From contig NZ_JAMYBK010000014.1 in assembly GCF_024127895.1 (NCBI RefSeq), positions 1-64,000 of the forward strand: 64,000 nt of DNA, read 5' to 3'. Below, in pieces: positions 24,896 to 34,896 of the stretch (position 1 is the stretch's first letter; each line of letters begins with the position of its first letter). The DNA is from Pseudomonas guariconensis (GTDB lineage: Bacteria; Pseudomonadota; Gammaproteobacteria; Pseudomonadales; Pseudomonadaceae). A model generated the notes under the pieces. It searched no databases. It was not told where the DNA came from and saw only the letters and a list, made by a program, of their open reading frames with translations. Both the position numbers and the translations under genes were made by a program.

Positions 24896-26728
24896 ATGCT
24901 GTACCGCCGCTTCGAGCAACTGATCGATATCTTCCGCGAAGCGCCAAGCGAAGCGCCGCCGAGCAAGGTGCTGCCGTTCTACCTGTACTACCTGCGCCAG
25001 GTCTGGCCGAGCTTCGTCGCCCTGCTGGTGGTCGGCCTGGTCGCCGCGTTGATCGAGGTGGCCATGTTCGGCTACCTGAGCCGGATCATCGACCTGGCCC
25101 AGGTCACCCCGGGCGCCGAGTTCTTCAGCCGGCACGGCGGCGAGCTGATCTGGATGCTGGTGGTGATCCTCGTGCTGCGCCCGCTGTTCTTCGGCCTGCA
25201 CGACCTGCTGGTACACCAGACCATCAGCCCGGGCATGACCAGCCTGATCCGCTGGCAGAACCACACCTACGTGCTCAAGCAGAGCCTGAACTTCTTCCAG
25301 AGCGACTTCGCCGGGCGCATCGCCCAGCGCATCATGCAGACCGGCAACTCCCTGCGCGATTCGGCAGTGCAGGCGGTGGATGCCCTGTGGCACGTGCTGA
25401 TCTACGCGATCAGCTCGCTGGTGCTGTTCGCCGAGGCCGACTGGCGCCTGATGCTGCCGCTGCTGGCCTGGATCGCCTGCTACATCGGTGCGCTCTGCTA
25501 CTTCGTGCCACGGGTCAAGGAGCGCTCGGTGATCAGCTCCGACGCCCGCTCCAAGCTGATGGGGCGGATCGTCGACGGCTATACCAACATCGCCACCCTC
25601 AAGCTGTTCGCCCATACCGACTTCGAACAACAGTACGCCCGCGAGGCGATCAGCGAACAGACCGAGAAGACCCAGCTGGCCTCACGGGTCATCACCAGCA
25701 TGGATGTGGTCATCACCAGCCTCAACGGCCTGCTGGTGGCCGGCACCACGGCACTGGCCCTGTGGTTGTGGAGCCAGTCGCTGATCACCGTCGGTGCCAT
25801 CGCCCTGGCCACCGGCCTGGTGATCCGCATCGTCAACATGTCCGGCTGGATCATGTGGGTGGTCAACGGCATCTTCGAGAACATCGGCATGGTCCAGGAC
25901 GGCCTGCAGACCATCGCCCAGCCGGTCAGCGTCACCGACAGGCCCGATGCCCCCGCGCTCAAGGTCAGCCGCGGCGCCGTGCGCTTCGACGACGTGGGCT
26001 TCCACTACGGCAAGGGCGGCAAGGTCATCGACGGGTTGAACCTGGATATCCGCCCGGGCGAGAAGATCGGCCTGATAGGCCCCTCCGGGGCCGGCAAGTC
26101 GACCCTGGTCAACTTGCTGCTGCGCCTGTACGACGTGGAAAGCGGGCGTATCCTCATCGACGGCCAGGACATCGCCGAGGTCAACCAGGCCAGCCTGCGC
26201 GCGCAGATCGGCATGATCACCCAGGACACCTCGCTGCTGCACCGCTCGATCCGCGACAACCTGCTGTACGGCCGGCCGGACGCCAGCGAGGCAGAGGTCT
26301 GGGAAGCGGTACGCCGGGCCCGGGCCGACGAGTTCATTCCACAGTTGTCCGACGCCCAGGGGCGCACGGGCTTCGATGCCCACGTGGGCGAGCGCGGGGT
26401 CAAGCTCTCGGGTGGCCAGCGCCAACGCATCGCCATTGCCCGGGTGCTGCTGAAGAATGCGCCGATCCTGATCATGGACGAGGCCACTTCGGCACTGGAC
26501 TCGGAAGTCGAGGCGGCGATCCAGGAGAGCCTGGAAACCCTGATGCAGGGCAAGACGGTGATCGCCATCGCTCACCGCCTGTCCACCATCGCCCGCATGG
26601 ACCGCCTGGTGGTACTGGACAAGGGGCACATCGTCGAAAGCGGCAGCCATGCCGAGCTGCTGGCCCAGCAGGGGCTCTATGCACGCCTATGGCACCACCA
26701 GACCGGCGGGTTCGTTGGCGTGGACTGA
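24896..26728 (+). CDS. ABC exporter, fused membrane and ATPase domains
   Basis: 610 aa half-transporter. Six transmembrane helices span about residues 35-320; the ATPase has Walker A GPSGAGKST (about 399-407), signature KLSGGQRQRIAIAR (about 503) and Walker B ILIMDEATSALDSE. The MsbA/multidrug type would act as a homodimer exporting a lipid, drug or peptide. Upstream AGGAG is 11 nt from the ATG. It is unrelated to the adhesin exporter and stands alone after ppiA. Confidence 0.9.
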   Translation: MLYRRFEQLIDIFREAPSEAPPSKVLPFYLYYLRQVWPSFVALLVVGLVAALIEVAMFGYLSRIIDLAQVTPGAEFFSRHGGELIWMLVVILVLRPLFFGLHDLLVHQTISPGMTSLIRWQNHTYVLKQSLNFFQSDFAGRIAQRIMQTGNSLRDSAVQAVDALWHVLIYAISSLVLFAEADWRLMLPLLAWIACYIGALCYFVPRVKERSVISSDARSKLMGRIVDGYTNIATLKLFAHTDFEQQYAREAISEQTEKTQLASRVITSMDVVITSLNGLLVAGTTALALWLWSQSLITVGAIALATGLVIRIVNMSGWIMWVVNGIFENIGMVQDGLQTIAQPVSVTDRPDAPALKVSRGAVRFDDVGFHYGKGGKVIDGLNLDIRPGEKIGLIGPSGAGKSTLVNLLLRLYDVESGRILIDGQDIAEVNQASLRAQIGMITQDTSLLHRSIRDNLLYGRPDASEAEVWEAVRRARADEFIPQLSDAQGRTGFDAHVGERGVKLSGGQRQRIAIARVLLKNAPILIMDEATSALDSEVEAAIQESLETLMQGKTVIAIAHRLSTIARMDRLVVLDKGHIVESGSHAELLAQQGLYARLWHHQTGGFVGVD

Positions 26729-26733
26729 CGGTG

Positions 26734-26749
26734 GCTGCAAGCTTGCAGC
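26734..26749. terminator. Perfect palindrome between converging genes
   Basis: GCTGCAAGCTTGCAGC, 16 bp, lies exactly between the stops of the ABC exporter (26728) and the minus-strand FemAB-like gene (26760). No T-run follows, so termination activity is uncertain. The half-sequence GCTGCAAG recurs at 39950-40057. Confidence 0.45.
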
Positions 26750-26759
26750 TCGAATCCCG

Positions 26760-27944
26760 TCATCCCCCACGGCGATAGGGCAACAGCCGCCGGGCCTCCT
26801 CGGCGTAGGCCTTCACCCCCACCCGCTCCTGGGCGAGGAAGTCCTCCACCGCCCGGCGCAACCCCGGGTGGCGCAGGTAATGCCATGACCGCGTGAGCAC
26901 CGGCTCGAAACCACGGATCAGCTTGTGCTCCCCCTGGGCGCCAGCGTCGAAACGCTGCAGCCCCTCGCCAATGGCGAAATCCATGCCCTGGTAGAAGCAG
27001 GTCTCGAAGTGCAGCCGGTCGAATTCGTCCAGGCAGCCCCAATAGCGCCCATACAGGCTGTCGCCACCGACCAGGCTCAAGGCCATGGCCACGTCACGCC
27101 CGCCCTGGCGGGCCATCACCACGCGGACCGCCTCGGGCATGCGCTCGGCCAGCAGGCTGAAGAAGCTCCGGGTCAGGTACGGCGTGCGACGGCGCACCGC
27201 ATAGGTGTTGGCGTAGCACAGGTAGACGAAGTCCCACTGCACCTGCGTCAACTCATCGCCACGGTACCCGTGGAAGTCGATGCCCTGCCCGGCCACCTGC
27301 TCGCGCTCCTTGCGCAACTGCTTGCGCTTGCGCGAGCTGAGGGTGTCGAGGAAATCCTGAAAGTCCCGGTAACCGCGATTGCGCCAGTGAAACTGGCAAC
27401 CCAGGCGCTCCAGCCAGCCCGGCAGGCCAGCGAGCTGATCGTCCACGGCCTTGTCGGTGAAATTGATATGCGCGCCACTCAACTCGCCCTTGCCCAGGTA
27501 CTCGGGTATCGCCTGCAGCAGAAGCAGGCCATCGGCCGCGTCGGCGGCCAGCAGGCGCGGCCCGCTCACCGGGCTGAACGGCACCGCGCCGAGCAGCTTC
27601 GGGTAGTAGGCGATCCCGGCCCGCTCGCAGGCATCGGCCCAGCCATGGTCGAACACGTACTCCCCGAACGAATGCCACTTGCGATAGGCCGGCAGTAACG
27701 CCCGCACCTGCCCCTCGCGCTCCAGCACCAGGTGTTCGGCCGCCCAACCGGTCGACGGCGCGACACTGGCGCTGTCTTCCAGCGCACTGAGGAATGCATG
27801 GCGCAGGAACGGCTGGCCAGCAGGCACCAGGGCATCCCAGGTCGCCGCCGGAAGATCGCGCAGATGGGCAAGGCTGTACAGGCTGGTCACGATTTCGACT
27901 CGCTGCGAAAGAGCCGCCAGTATCCCGGAAGAGTGCCATGACAC
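26760..27944 (-). CDS. FemAB-like protein of the DUF482/COG3146 family
   Basis: 394 codons from a GTG at 27944; GTG 27890 (starting TSLYSLAHL) is an alternative and neither has a good ribosome site. The family is recognised from GHPFLR-like GQPFLRHAFLSALEDSASV near residue 42, the central RKRKQLRKERE stretch, and LYGRYWGCLDEFDRLHFETCFYQGMDFAIG with QGEHKLIRGFEPV. The fold is a GNAT/FemAB acyltransferase. It is often annotated as peptidoglycan-related, but its reaction is unproven. Reads toward the ABC exporter. Confidence 0.82.
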   Translation of the reverse strand: MSWHSSGILAALSQRVEIVTSLYSLAHLRDLPAATWDALVPAGQPFLRHAFLSALEDSASVAPSTGWAAEHLVLEREGQVRALLPAYRKWHSFGEYVFDHGWADACERAGIAYYPKLLGAVPFSPVSGPRLLAADAADGLLLLQAIPEYLGKGELSGAHINFTDKAVDDQLAGLPGWLERLGCQFHWRNRGYRDFQDFLDTLSSRKRKQLRKEREQVAGQGIDFHGYRGDELTQVQWDFVYLCYANTYAVRRRTPYLTRSFFSLLAERMPEAVRVVMARQGGRDVAMALSLVGGDSLYGRYWGCLDEFDRLHFETCFYQGMDFAIGEGLQRFDAGAQGEHKLIRGFEPVLTRSWHYLRHPGLRRAVEDFLAQERVGVKAYAEEARRLLPYRRGG

Positions 27945-28133
27945 TCAAATCATGACGTGCTCACTTAACCGCAGCGCCATCAAATAGACATCATTCTGTC
28001 ACTCCCCCTCGCAATACTTGCGCCTGTTTTTCGAAGCCCCGGCAACCCGTCTAGCCAGGGCTTTTCCGAAGACATGCCAACTCGGGGCGGGCGCCAAGAG
28101 CCTCCCCACTTTTTTTTCAACAGGGAGAACCTT

Positions 28134-29378
28134 ATGCGTCTTGTTTCTACACTTACCGGAGCAAGCCTCACCGGCATGATGCTGGCCCTGAGCGCTCCGG
28201 CCAGTGCTGCAGTTGACGCCAAGCTGCTCGAGATGCTCCGCGCCAATGGCTCGATCAACGAGGCGCAGTACAACGAACTGCAGGCCGATCTGGCTCAGGA
28301 AACCAAGGAAAAGGCAGACCAGAAGGCACAGGCCGATCGTCTGAGCTCCTTTGAGCAGAAAGTGGCCTGGGCCGCCAAGACCCAGATCAAGGGTGACGTG
28401 CGCCTGCGCTACGAAGACGTCAACGTCGACAACCCCAACAGCCGCAGCAACAACCAGGACCGTGAACGGGTCCGCGCCCGGGTCGGCTTCTACAGCGAGA
28501 TCAACCCGCAGGTGGACGCCGGTGTGCGCGTGGCCACCGGCAGCAGTTCCGATGCCCGATCCACCAACCAGAGCCTGGACAACTACTTCGACAAGAAATC
28601 GCTGTGGGTCGACCTGGCCTACCTCGACTGGCACCCGACCGCCCTGCCGGGCCTGCACCTGATCGGCGGCAAGATGAACCAGCCCTGGGTGAGCATGGGC
28701 GACATCATCTGGGACAGCGACATCAACCCGGAAGGTATCGCCGTCACCTACAAGACCGACCTGGGCGGTGCCGAGCTGTTCGCCAGCGCCGGCCACTACA
28801 ACCTGAAGGACAACGTCGACGGCGACGGCGTGCAGTTCAAGCACGACGCGCAGCTCTACCACGGCCAGTTGGGCACGCGCTTCGGTCTTGCCGACACCGT
28901 CAAGGTCACCGTGGGCGGCAGCATCTACGGCTATGACAACGACAAGAGCTCGACCGCCCTGCAGAACTTCGGCAACACCACCAACGAGTTCAACCTGGTG
29001 GAAGGTTTCGGGCAACTGGACTTCACCGGCTTCGCCATCCCGTTGTCGGCCTATGGCCAGTTCGTCAAGAACACAGACAGCACCGATGGTGCGGACAAGG
29101 CCTGGCTGGCGGGCCTGAAGACCAAGGTCGGTTCCTGGAGCCTCGACTACAACTACCGCGACGTACAGCGCAATGCCGTGGTCAGCCTGTTCACCGACTC
29201 CGACTTCGGTGCCGGCTTCACCGGTTCGCGTGGGCACAAGTTCAAGGTCGGCTACGAGATCGACAAGAACTTCTCCTTGGGCGCGGCCTACCTGATGGCC
29301 AAGACCGACCTGTCGCAATTGCCCAACAGCAATGCTGATGTCGACACCCTGCAGGTCGACCTGGAAGCCAAGTTCTAA
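28134..29378 (+). CDS. Outer-membrane porin of the putative-porin family
   Basis: 414 aa from ATG 28134, after GGGAG. Signal peptide 1-25 (ends SAPASAA). A short coiled coil (EAQYNELQADLAQETKEKAD, residues about 38-75) precedes a beta-barrel of alternating Tyr/Asp/Gly strands, ending DTLQVDLEAKF with the C-terminal Phe needed for outer-membrane insertion. The N-terminal coiled coil plus barrel is the pattern of Pseudomonas porins of unknown specificity. An intrinsic terminator follows at once. Confidence 0.86.
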   Translation: MRLVSTLTGASLTGMMLALSAPASAAVDAKLLEMLRANGSINEAQYNELQADLAQETKEKADQKAQADRLSSFEQKVAWAAKTQIKGDVRLRYEDVNVDNPNSRSNNQDRERVRARVGFYSEINPQVDAGVRVATGSSSDARSTNQSLDNYFDKKSLWVDLAYLDWHPTALPGLHLIGGKMNQPWVSMGDIIWDSDINPEGIAVTYKTDLGGAELFASAGHYNLKDNVDGDGVQFKHDAQLYHGQLGTRFGLADTVKVTVGGSIYGYDNDKSSTALQNFGNTTNEFNLVEGFGQLDFTGFAIPLSAYGQFVKNTDSTDGADKAWLAGLKTKVGSWSLDYNYRDVQRNAVVSLFTDSDFGAGFTGSRGHKFKVGYEIDKNFSLGAAYLMAKTDLSQLPNSNADVDTLQVDLEAKF

Positions 29379-29400
29379 GCGCGGGCTACCTGCGTCACCC

Positions 29401-29442
29401 AAGCGGGAAGTACCGACCCCATCCGGTACTTCCCGCTTTTTT
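29401..29442 (+). terminator. Intrinsic terminator of the porin gene
   Basis: 14-bp perfect stem (AAGCGGGAAGTACC, 29401-29414, with 29425-29438), 10-nt loop, and TTTTTT at the 3' side. Confidence 0.92.
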
Positions 29443-29511
29443 GTCTAATGCCGAGGCCGCTTCGCGCCCAAAGCGACTGAGCGTTTCAATTGACCGGCAA
29501 GCCGGTACCGA

Positions 29512-30633
29512 TCAGCGCTTGCGCAGAATCACGCTGCCAATCGAATACCCCGCGCCAAACGAACTCAGCACCCCCAGCGAACCTTTCGCCAAGTCATCCT
29601 GGTACAGGTGGAAGGCAATCACCGACCCCGCCGAGCTGGTATTGGCATAACGGTCGAGGATCACCGGCGCATCTTCCTCAGCCACGTCGCGGCCAACCAG
29701 TTTCTTGACGATCAGGTGGTTCATGCTCAGGTTCGCCTGGTGCAGCCAGAATCGCTTGACATCGCCAGGTTGCAGGTCGTTCTCCGCCAGGTGCTGGCCA
29801 ATCAACTCGGCGACCATCGGGCAGACCTCGCGGAACACCTTGCGGCCTTCCTGGACGAACAACTTGTCCGGCGCGCCGATGCCCTCCTCCGCCGCGCGGT
29901 TGAGAAAGCCGAAGTTGTTGCGGATGTTGTTGGAGAACTGGGTCAGCAACTTGCTGCTGACGATCTCGAACTGGTGGGCCGAAGTGGCCCGGTCGGCACG
30001 CTCGATCAGCACCGCGGTGGCGGCATCGCCGAAGATGAAGTGGCTGTCGCGGTCACGGAAGTTCAGGTGGCCGGTGCAGATCTCCGGGTTGACCATCAGC
30101 ACCGCGCGGGCCTGCCCCAACTGCACGCTGTTGGCGGCGGTCTGGATGCCGAAGGTAGCCGAGGAACAGGCCACGTTCATGTCGAAGGCGAACCCCTGGA
30201 TGCCCAGCGCCTGCTGCACCTCGATGGCGATGGCCGGGTACGGGCGCTGCAGGTTGGAGCAGGCGACGATCACCCCATCGACGTCGGCGGCGCTGCGGCC
30301 GGCGCGCTCCAGGGCCTGGCGGGCGGCAGCGACGGCCATCTCGCAGAGGATCGACGGCTCGTCGTTGGAGCGCTCCGGCAGGCGTGGCTTCATGCGTTGC
30401 GGATCGAGGATGCCGGCCTTGTCCATGACGAAGCGGCTCTTGATCCCCGAGGCTTTCTCGATGAAGGCGGCGCTGGACTCGGCCAGGGCTTCGAGCTCGC
30501 CACGCTCGATGGCGGCGGCGTTGTCGTGGTTGTACTGGTGCACCCAGGTATTGAAGGAATCCACCAGCTCTTCGTTGGAAATGCTCTGGGCCGGGGTATA
30601 CAGGCCGGTGCCGCTGATCACGACGTTATGCAC
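29512..30633 (-). CDS. FabH-type beta-ketoacyl-ACP synthase III (PA3286-like)
   Basis: 373 aa from GTG 30633, 6 nt after AGAGGA, giving the family start [14 protein letters not shown]. The Cys-His-Asn triad is in [20 protein letters not shown] and ANTSSAGS. It is longer than standard FabH, with an insert around residues 30-95. It closely resembles, as I recall, P. aeruginosa PA3286, which condenses octanoyl-CoA from beta-oxidation with malonyl-ACP and so shunts beta-oxidation intermediates into fatty-acid synthesis. The fadD and phaJ genes 8-13 kb away fit a lipid neighbourhood. A TGGCAC-N4-GTGCCA palindrome lies 51 bp upstream. Confidence 0.88.
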   Translation of the reverse strand: MHNVVISGTGLYTPAQSISNEELVDSFNTWVHQYNHDNAAAIERGELEALAESSAAFIEKASGIKSRFVMDKAGILDPQRMKPRLPERSNDEPSILCEMAVAAARQALERAGRSAADVDGVIVACSNLQRPYPAIAIEVQQALGIQGFAFDMNVACSSATFGIQTAANSVQLGQARAVLMVNPEICTGHLNFRDRDSHFIFGDAATAVLIERADRATSAHQFEIVSSKLLTQFSNNIRNNFGFLNRAAEEGIGAPDKLFVQEGRKVFREVCPMVAELIGQHLAENDLQPGDVKRFWLHQANLSMNHLIVKKLVGRDVAEEDAPVILDRYANTSSAGSVIAFHLYQDDLAKGSLGVLSSFGAGYSIGSVILRKR

Positions 30634-30683
30634 GGTCGTTCCTCTGGTCAAAGGCCATCGCCATGTGGCGCTGGCTGGAATAA

Positions 30684-30699
30684 TGGCACCTTAGTGCCA
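30684..30699. promoter_or_regulatory. Palindrome upstream of the FabH-type gene
   Basis: TGGCAC-CTTA-GTGCCA, 51 bp before the FabH start. A poorer copy (TTGCAC-N5-GTGCCA) lies at 30813-30829. It could be an operator; the binding factor is unknown. GG and GC are 9 bp apart, so it is not a proper sigma-54 promoter. Confidence 0.4.
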
Positions 30700-30730
30700 A
30701 CTTTAAGACAAGCGCTTCGCGTTCGTTCGT

Positions 30731-30811
30731 CGGCAAGCCCGCCTCCACAGCGCGAGAGCGCATGACCTGTGGCAGCGGGCTTGCCCGCCAAGGGCCGCAC
30801 CGCGGCCCCAA
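30731..30811. repeat. Inverted pair of REP-like elements
   Basis: GGCAAGCCCGCCTCCACAG near 30732 is mirrored by CTGTGGCAGCGGGCTTGCC near 30768-30786, with a 17-nt spacer. A GGGCCGCACCGCGGCCCC hairpin follows. The pair lies between fabH and hrpA. Confidence 0.75.
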
Positions 30812-30842
30812 ATTGCACCAATAGTGCCACAAGTGTGGAAGT

Positions 30843-33800
30843 TTATCCCTCCACCTGGCTCCACTGCTTGCCCAAACGTTTGTCGGAAACCGGCACCTTG
30901 GTACCCAGTTGCTGGGCGAACAACGACACCCGGTATTCCTCCAGCAACCAGCGGTACAGGGTCAGTTGCTCGTCACGCTTGCCTTCCTGGGCATGCTTGT
31001 CGGCGCGGGCCTTGTACTGGGCCCACAGGTTGCTCAGCTCGCCACTCCAGACCCGGTCCTTCTGCACCTGGGCGCCGAGCTTCTCCAGGCGCAGTTCCAC
31101 CGCCTTGAGGTAACGCGGCAGCTCCTTGAACCAGGCCGCCGGCGTCTCGCGGACGAAGCCCGGGTAGACCAGGTTGGCAAGTTGCTGCTTGATGTCGTTG
31201 AGCGCCACCGCCTGGCTCAGGTCGATCTTGCCCTTGAAGCGCTTCTGCAGGCCGTGCCACAGCTTGAGCACCTCCAGCGTCTGGCGGGCCAGGCGTTCGG
31301 CGTGCTCGGCCCAACTGCCACGCTTGCGCTCGGCAAGCCCGGCCAGCGCCGCACCGTCCCGTGGCAGTTGCGCCTCGCCTTCGAGGATGCAACTGTCGAG
31401 GCTGGCCAGCAGGATGTCCTCCACCAACGCCTCGACCCGCCCCAGTTCGCGGTACAGCAGGCCCAGCTCGGTCAGCCCCGGCAGCTTGCCGCGCAGGAAC
31501 TTGGCAGGCTCGGCCAGTTGCTGCAGCAACAGGCGCTGCAGGGCACGACGGTGCTGGAACTCGGCCTCGGCCTGGGTCGAGAAGCGCCCCTCGCGCACCG
31601 TGCCGTTTTCTTCCACCAGCGCCGGGTAGACCGTCAGCGACAGGCCGGCGATCTTCTGCTGGGCGGTCTGCGCCACCTCGGCGAAGGCCTTGGCTTGCAC
31701 CGGCTGCTCGGCCTTCTCGTTGCGCGGCAGGGCCAGCGCGGCCTGGCTGGCGGCGGCGAAGCGCGCGGTCAGCTCGGCCAGGTCGCGGCCTTCGCCGAGG
31801 AACTTGCCCTGGCCGTCGACCACCTCGATGTTCATGCGCAGGTGCCCTTCCACCAGGCTTGCCGCTTCCGCCCAGGCCTCATCGGACACCCGTGCGCCCG
31901 TCATGCGCAGCAACTCCTGGCCCAGCGATTGCGCCAGGGCGCCCTGGCCGAAGGCCATGCGCGACAACGCAGCCTTGACGAAGTCCGGCACCGGCACGAA
32001 GTTCTTGCGCAGGGCCTTGGGCAGGTTGCGCACCAGGGCCACGCACTTGGCTTCCAGCAGGCCCGGCACCAACCACTCCAGGCGCTCGCCCGGCAGGTTC
32101 GGCAACAATGGCGCCGGTACCCGCACGGTCACGCCGTCACGCGGGTGGCCCGGCTCGAAGTGATAGGTCAGCGGCAGGCGCAGTTCGCCGATCTGCAGAT
32201 GGTCTGGATACTGCGCCGCGGTGACTTCGCTGGCCTCGCGGGCCAGCACGTCTTCCTCGCGCATGATCAGAAGGTTCGGGTCCTTCTGACTGTTGATCCG
32301 GTACCAGCTGTCGAAAGTCGCGGTCTGGTGGATCTCCGCCGGCAGGCGTGCCTCGTAGAAGGCGTAGAGGGTTTCTTCATCGGCAAGGATGTCGCGACGA
32401 CGGGCCTTGGCCTCCAGCTCGTCAAGTTGCTCGAGCAGGCGCTTGTTGGCCGACAGGCACTTGGCCCGCGACTGGATCTGGCCGCCGACCAACCCCTCGC
32501 GGATGAACAGCTCACGCGACACCACCGGGTCGATCGGGCCGAAGTGCACCGGCCGGCGCCCGACCAGGATCAACCCGTACAAGGTGATCTGCTCGTAGGC
32601 CACCACCTGCCCCCGCTTCTTCTCCCAGTGCGGCTCGAAGTGGTTCTTCTTCACCAGGTGGGTCGCCAGCGGCTCGATCCAGTCCGGCTCGATCCTGGCC
32701 ACCATGCGCGCGTACAGCTTGGTCGTCTCCACCAGTTCGGCGGCCATCACCCACTGTGGGCGCTTGCGGCCCAGGCCCGAGGACGGGTGAACCCAGAAGC
32801 GACGCTGGCGGGCCCCCTGGTAGTCGCCCTCCTCGGTCTTGTGGCCGACCTGGCTGAGCAAGCCGCTGAGGATCGCCTTGTGCACCTTCTGGTAGTCGGA
32901 CGGCTCCTTGTTCACCGCCAACTGCAGGTCACGGCAGATCAGCGCCAACTGGCGATGGGCATCCCGCCACTCGCGAAGGCGAAGGTAGTTGAGGAACTGC
33001 TTGCGGCACCAGTTGCGCAGCGGGTTGGCGGTCAGCGCCTGACGCTGCTCCTCGAAACCGCGCCACAGGTTGACCAGCGCGGCGAAGTCGGAGTCGACAT
33101 CCTTCCACTGGGCATGCGCCTGGTCAGCGGCCTGCTGGCGCTCCGGCGGGCGTTCGCGTGGGTCCTGCACCGACAGGGCACTGGCGACGATCAGCACCTC
33201 CTGCAGGCTGCCCAGGCGCGCGCCTTCGAGCAGCATGCGGCCCAACCGAGGGTCGATCGGCAGGCGCGCCAGCTGGCGACCCAGTGGCGTCAGCTGATTC
33301 TCGCGGTTGACTGCCGACAGCTCCTGCAACAGGTTGAAGCCGTCGCTGATGGCCTTGCCATCCGGCGGTTCGATGAACGGGAAGGCATCGATCGCGCCGA
33401 GGCGCAGGTGCAGCATCTGCAGGATCACCGCCGCCAGGTTGGTGCGCAGGATCTCCGGGTCGGTGAAGGCCGGCCGGCTGTTGAAATCCTCTTCGCTGTA
33501 CAGGCGCACGCAGATGCCCGGTTCGACCCGGCCGCAGCGGCCCTTGCGCTGGTTGGCGCTGGCCTGGGACACCGCCTCGATCGGCAGGCGCTGGACCTTG
33601 GCACGGTAGCTGTAGCGGCTGATGCGCGCGGTGCCGGTGTCGATCACGTAGCGAATGCCCGGCACGGTCAGCGAGGTCTCGGCGACGTTGGTGGCCAGCA
33701 CCACGCGGCGCCCGGCATGGGGCTGGAAGATCCGCTGTTGCTCGGCCGGTGACAGGCGCGCATACAGCGGCAGGATCTCGGTGTGACGCAACTGGGCCTT

Positions 33801-34751
33801 GCGCAGGATCTCCGCGGCATCGCGGATCTCCCGCTCGCCCGGCAGGAACACCAGCACGTCGCCCGGCCCCTTGCCTTCGCTGCGCTCGTGCTGTGCCAGC
33901 TCATCCAGGGTGGCGAGGATCGCCTGGTCGACGGTGAGGTCGTCCTCGACCGGGTTGCCTTCTTCGTCCTGCTCGCTGGTCAGCGGGCGGTACCAGGTTT
34001 CGACCGGGTAGGTTCGCCCGGACACCTCGATGATCGGTGCACCATCGAAATGCTTGGAGAAACGCTCCAGGTCGATGGTCGCCGAGGTGATGATCAGCTT
34101 GAGCTCCGGACGGCGGTGCAGCAGGGTCTTGAGGTAGCCGAGCAGGAAGTCGATGTTCAGGCTGCGCTCGTGGGCCTCGTCGACGATGATCGTATCGTAG
34201 CGCTCGAGGAAGCGGTCGTGCTGGGTCTCGGCCAGCAGGATGCCGTCGGTCATCAGCTTGACCAAGGTATTGGCATCGCTCTGGTCCTCGAAACGCACCT
34301 GGTAGCCGACCAACCCACCCAACGGCGTGCCCAGCTCCTCGGCCACCCGCGCCGCCACGCTGCGCGCGGCGATCCGGCGCGGCTGGGTGTGGGCGATCAG
34401 GCCGTGGCGGCCACGGCCCATCTCCAGGCAGATCTTCGGCAACTGGGTGGTCTTGCCCGAGCCGGTCTCGCCGGCGATCACCAGCACCTGGTGCTCGGCC
34501 AGGGCCTTCTTGATCTCGTCGCGCTTGGCGGCGATCGGCAGGCTGTCGTCGTAGCGGATGTGTGGCACGCGCTGCTGGCGCGCGCTGACCTGGGCGCAGG
34601 ACGCCTGGACCTTCTCCACCCACTGGGCCAGGCGCGCCTCGTCGGGACGCTTGCGCAGCTCGTGCAGTTGCCGCCGCAGGCGATGGCGGTCGGCGATCAT
34701 GGCGTGGTCGAGGTTCTTCAGCAGTTGGTCGATGGCGTGGTGGTCTGTCAT
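30843..34751 (-). CDS. hrpA: ATP-dependent RNA helicase HrpA
   Basis: 1302 aa from ATG 34751 (MTDHHAIDQLLKNLDHAM); an extension to 34790 is possible but not conserved. DEAH-box motifs are complete: GETGSGKTTQLPK (about 88-100), TQPRRIAARSVAARVAEELG, VDEAHERSLNIDFLLGYL, SATID, and QRKGRCGRVEPG. Helicase-associated and OB-fold domains follow, then the long C-terminal region found only in HrpA. In E. coli HrpA acts on stalled or colliding ribosomes and on fimbrial mRNA processing. A large single gene without partners. Confidence 0.95.
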   Translation of the reverse strand: MTDHHAIDQLLKNLDHAMIADRHRLRRQLHELRKRPDEARLAQWVEKVQASCAQVSARQQRVPHIRYDDSLPIAAKRDEIKKALAEHQVLVIAGETGSGKTTQLPKICLEMGRGRHGLIAHTQPRRIAARSVAARVAEELGTPLGGLVGYQVRFEDQSDANTLVKLMTDGILLAETQHDRFLERYDTIIVDEAHERSLNIDFLLGYLKTLLHRRPELKLIITSATIDLERFSKHFDGAPIIEVSGRTYPVETWYRPLTSEQDEEGNPVEDDLTVDQAILATLDELAQHERSEGKGPGDVLVFLPGEREIRDAAEILRKAQLRHTEILPLYARLSPAEQQRIFQPHAGRRVVLATNVAETSLTVPGIRYVIDTGTARISRYSYRAKVQRLPIEAVSQASANQRKGRCGRVEPGICVRLYSEEDFNSRPAFTDPEILRTNLAAVILQMLHLRLGAIDAFPFIEPPDGKAISDGFNLLQELSAVNRENQLTPLGRQLARLPIDPRLGRMLLEGARLGSLQEVLIVASALSVQDPRERPPERQQAADQAHAQWKDVDSDFAALVNLWRGFEEQRQALTANPLRNWCRKQFLNYLRLREWRDAHRQLALICRDLQLAVNKEPSDYQKVHKAILSGLLSQVGHKTEEGDYQGARQRRFWVHPSSGLGRKRPQWVMAAELVETTKLYARMVARIEPDWIEPLATHLVKKNHFEPHWEKKRGQVVAYEQITLYGLILVGRRPVHFGPIDPVVSRELFIREGLVGGQIQSRAKCLSANKRLLEQLDELEAKARRRDILADEETLYAFYEARLPAEIHQTATFDSWYRINSQKDPNLLIMREEDVLAREASEVTAAQYPDHLQIGELRLPLTYHFEPGHPRDGVTVRVPAPLLPNLPGERLEWLVPGLLEAKCVALVRNLPKALRKNFVPVPDFVKAALSRMAFGQGALAQSLGQELLRMTGARVSDEAWAEAASLVEGHLRMNIEVVDGQGKFLGEGRDLAELTARFAAASQAALALPRNEKAEQPVQAKAFAEVAQTAQQKIAGLSLTVYPALVEENGTVREGRFSTQAEAEFQHRRALQRLLLQQLAEPAKFLRGKLPGLTELGLLYRELGRVEALVEDILLASLDSCILEGEAQLPRDGAALAGLAERKRGSWAEHAERLARQTLEVLKLWHGLQKRFKGKIDLSQAVALNDIKQQLANLVYPGFVRETPAAWFKELPRYLKAVELRLEKLGAQVQKDRVWSGELSNLWAQYKARADKHAQEGKRDEQLTLYRWLLEEYRVSLFAQQLGTKVPVSDKRLGKQWSQVEG

Positions 34752-34863
34752 GGGGCTTTCTAATGAGGCAGGCGGCCCTGCTTTTTTCATGATCGGCTTT
34801 CGAAGAGGCGGGATTGTCGCAGATTTCCGGGCCGTCTGTACCGGCGCATTCCCGTTGCCATCG

Positions 34864-34896
34864 AGGCCGCTTCGCCGGCAAGCCGGCTCCCACGGG
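34864..34896. repeat. REP-like element upstream of hrpA
   Basis: AGGCCGCTTCGCCGGCAAGC followed by CGGCTCCCACGGG, the minus-orientation form of the REP head found elsewhere in the window. Confidence 0.7.

Noticed and set aside
30909..33752. 947-codon plus-strand ORF inside hrpA
   Set aside because: Long only because hrpA is GC-rich. No motif; HrpA motifs are complete on the other strand.
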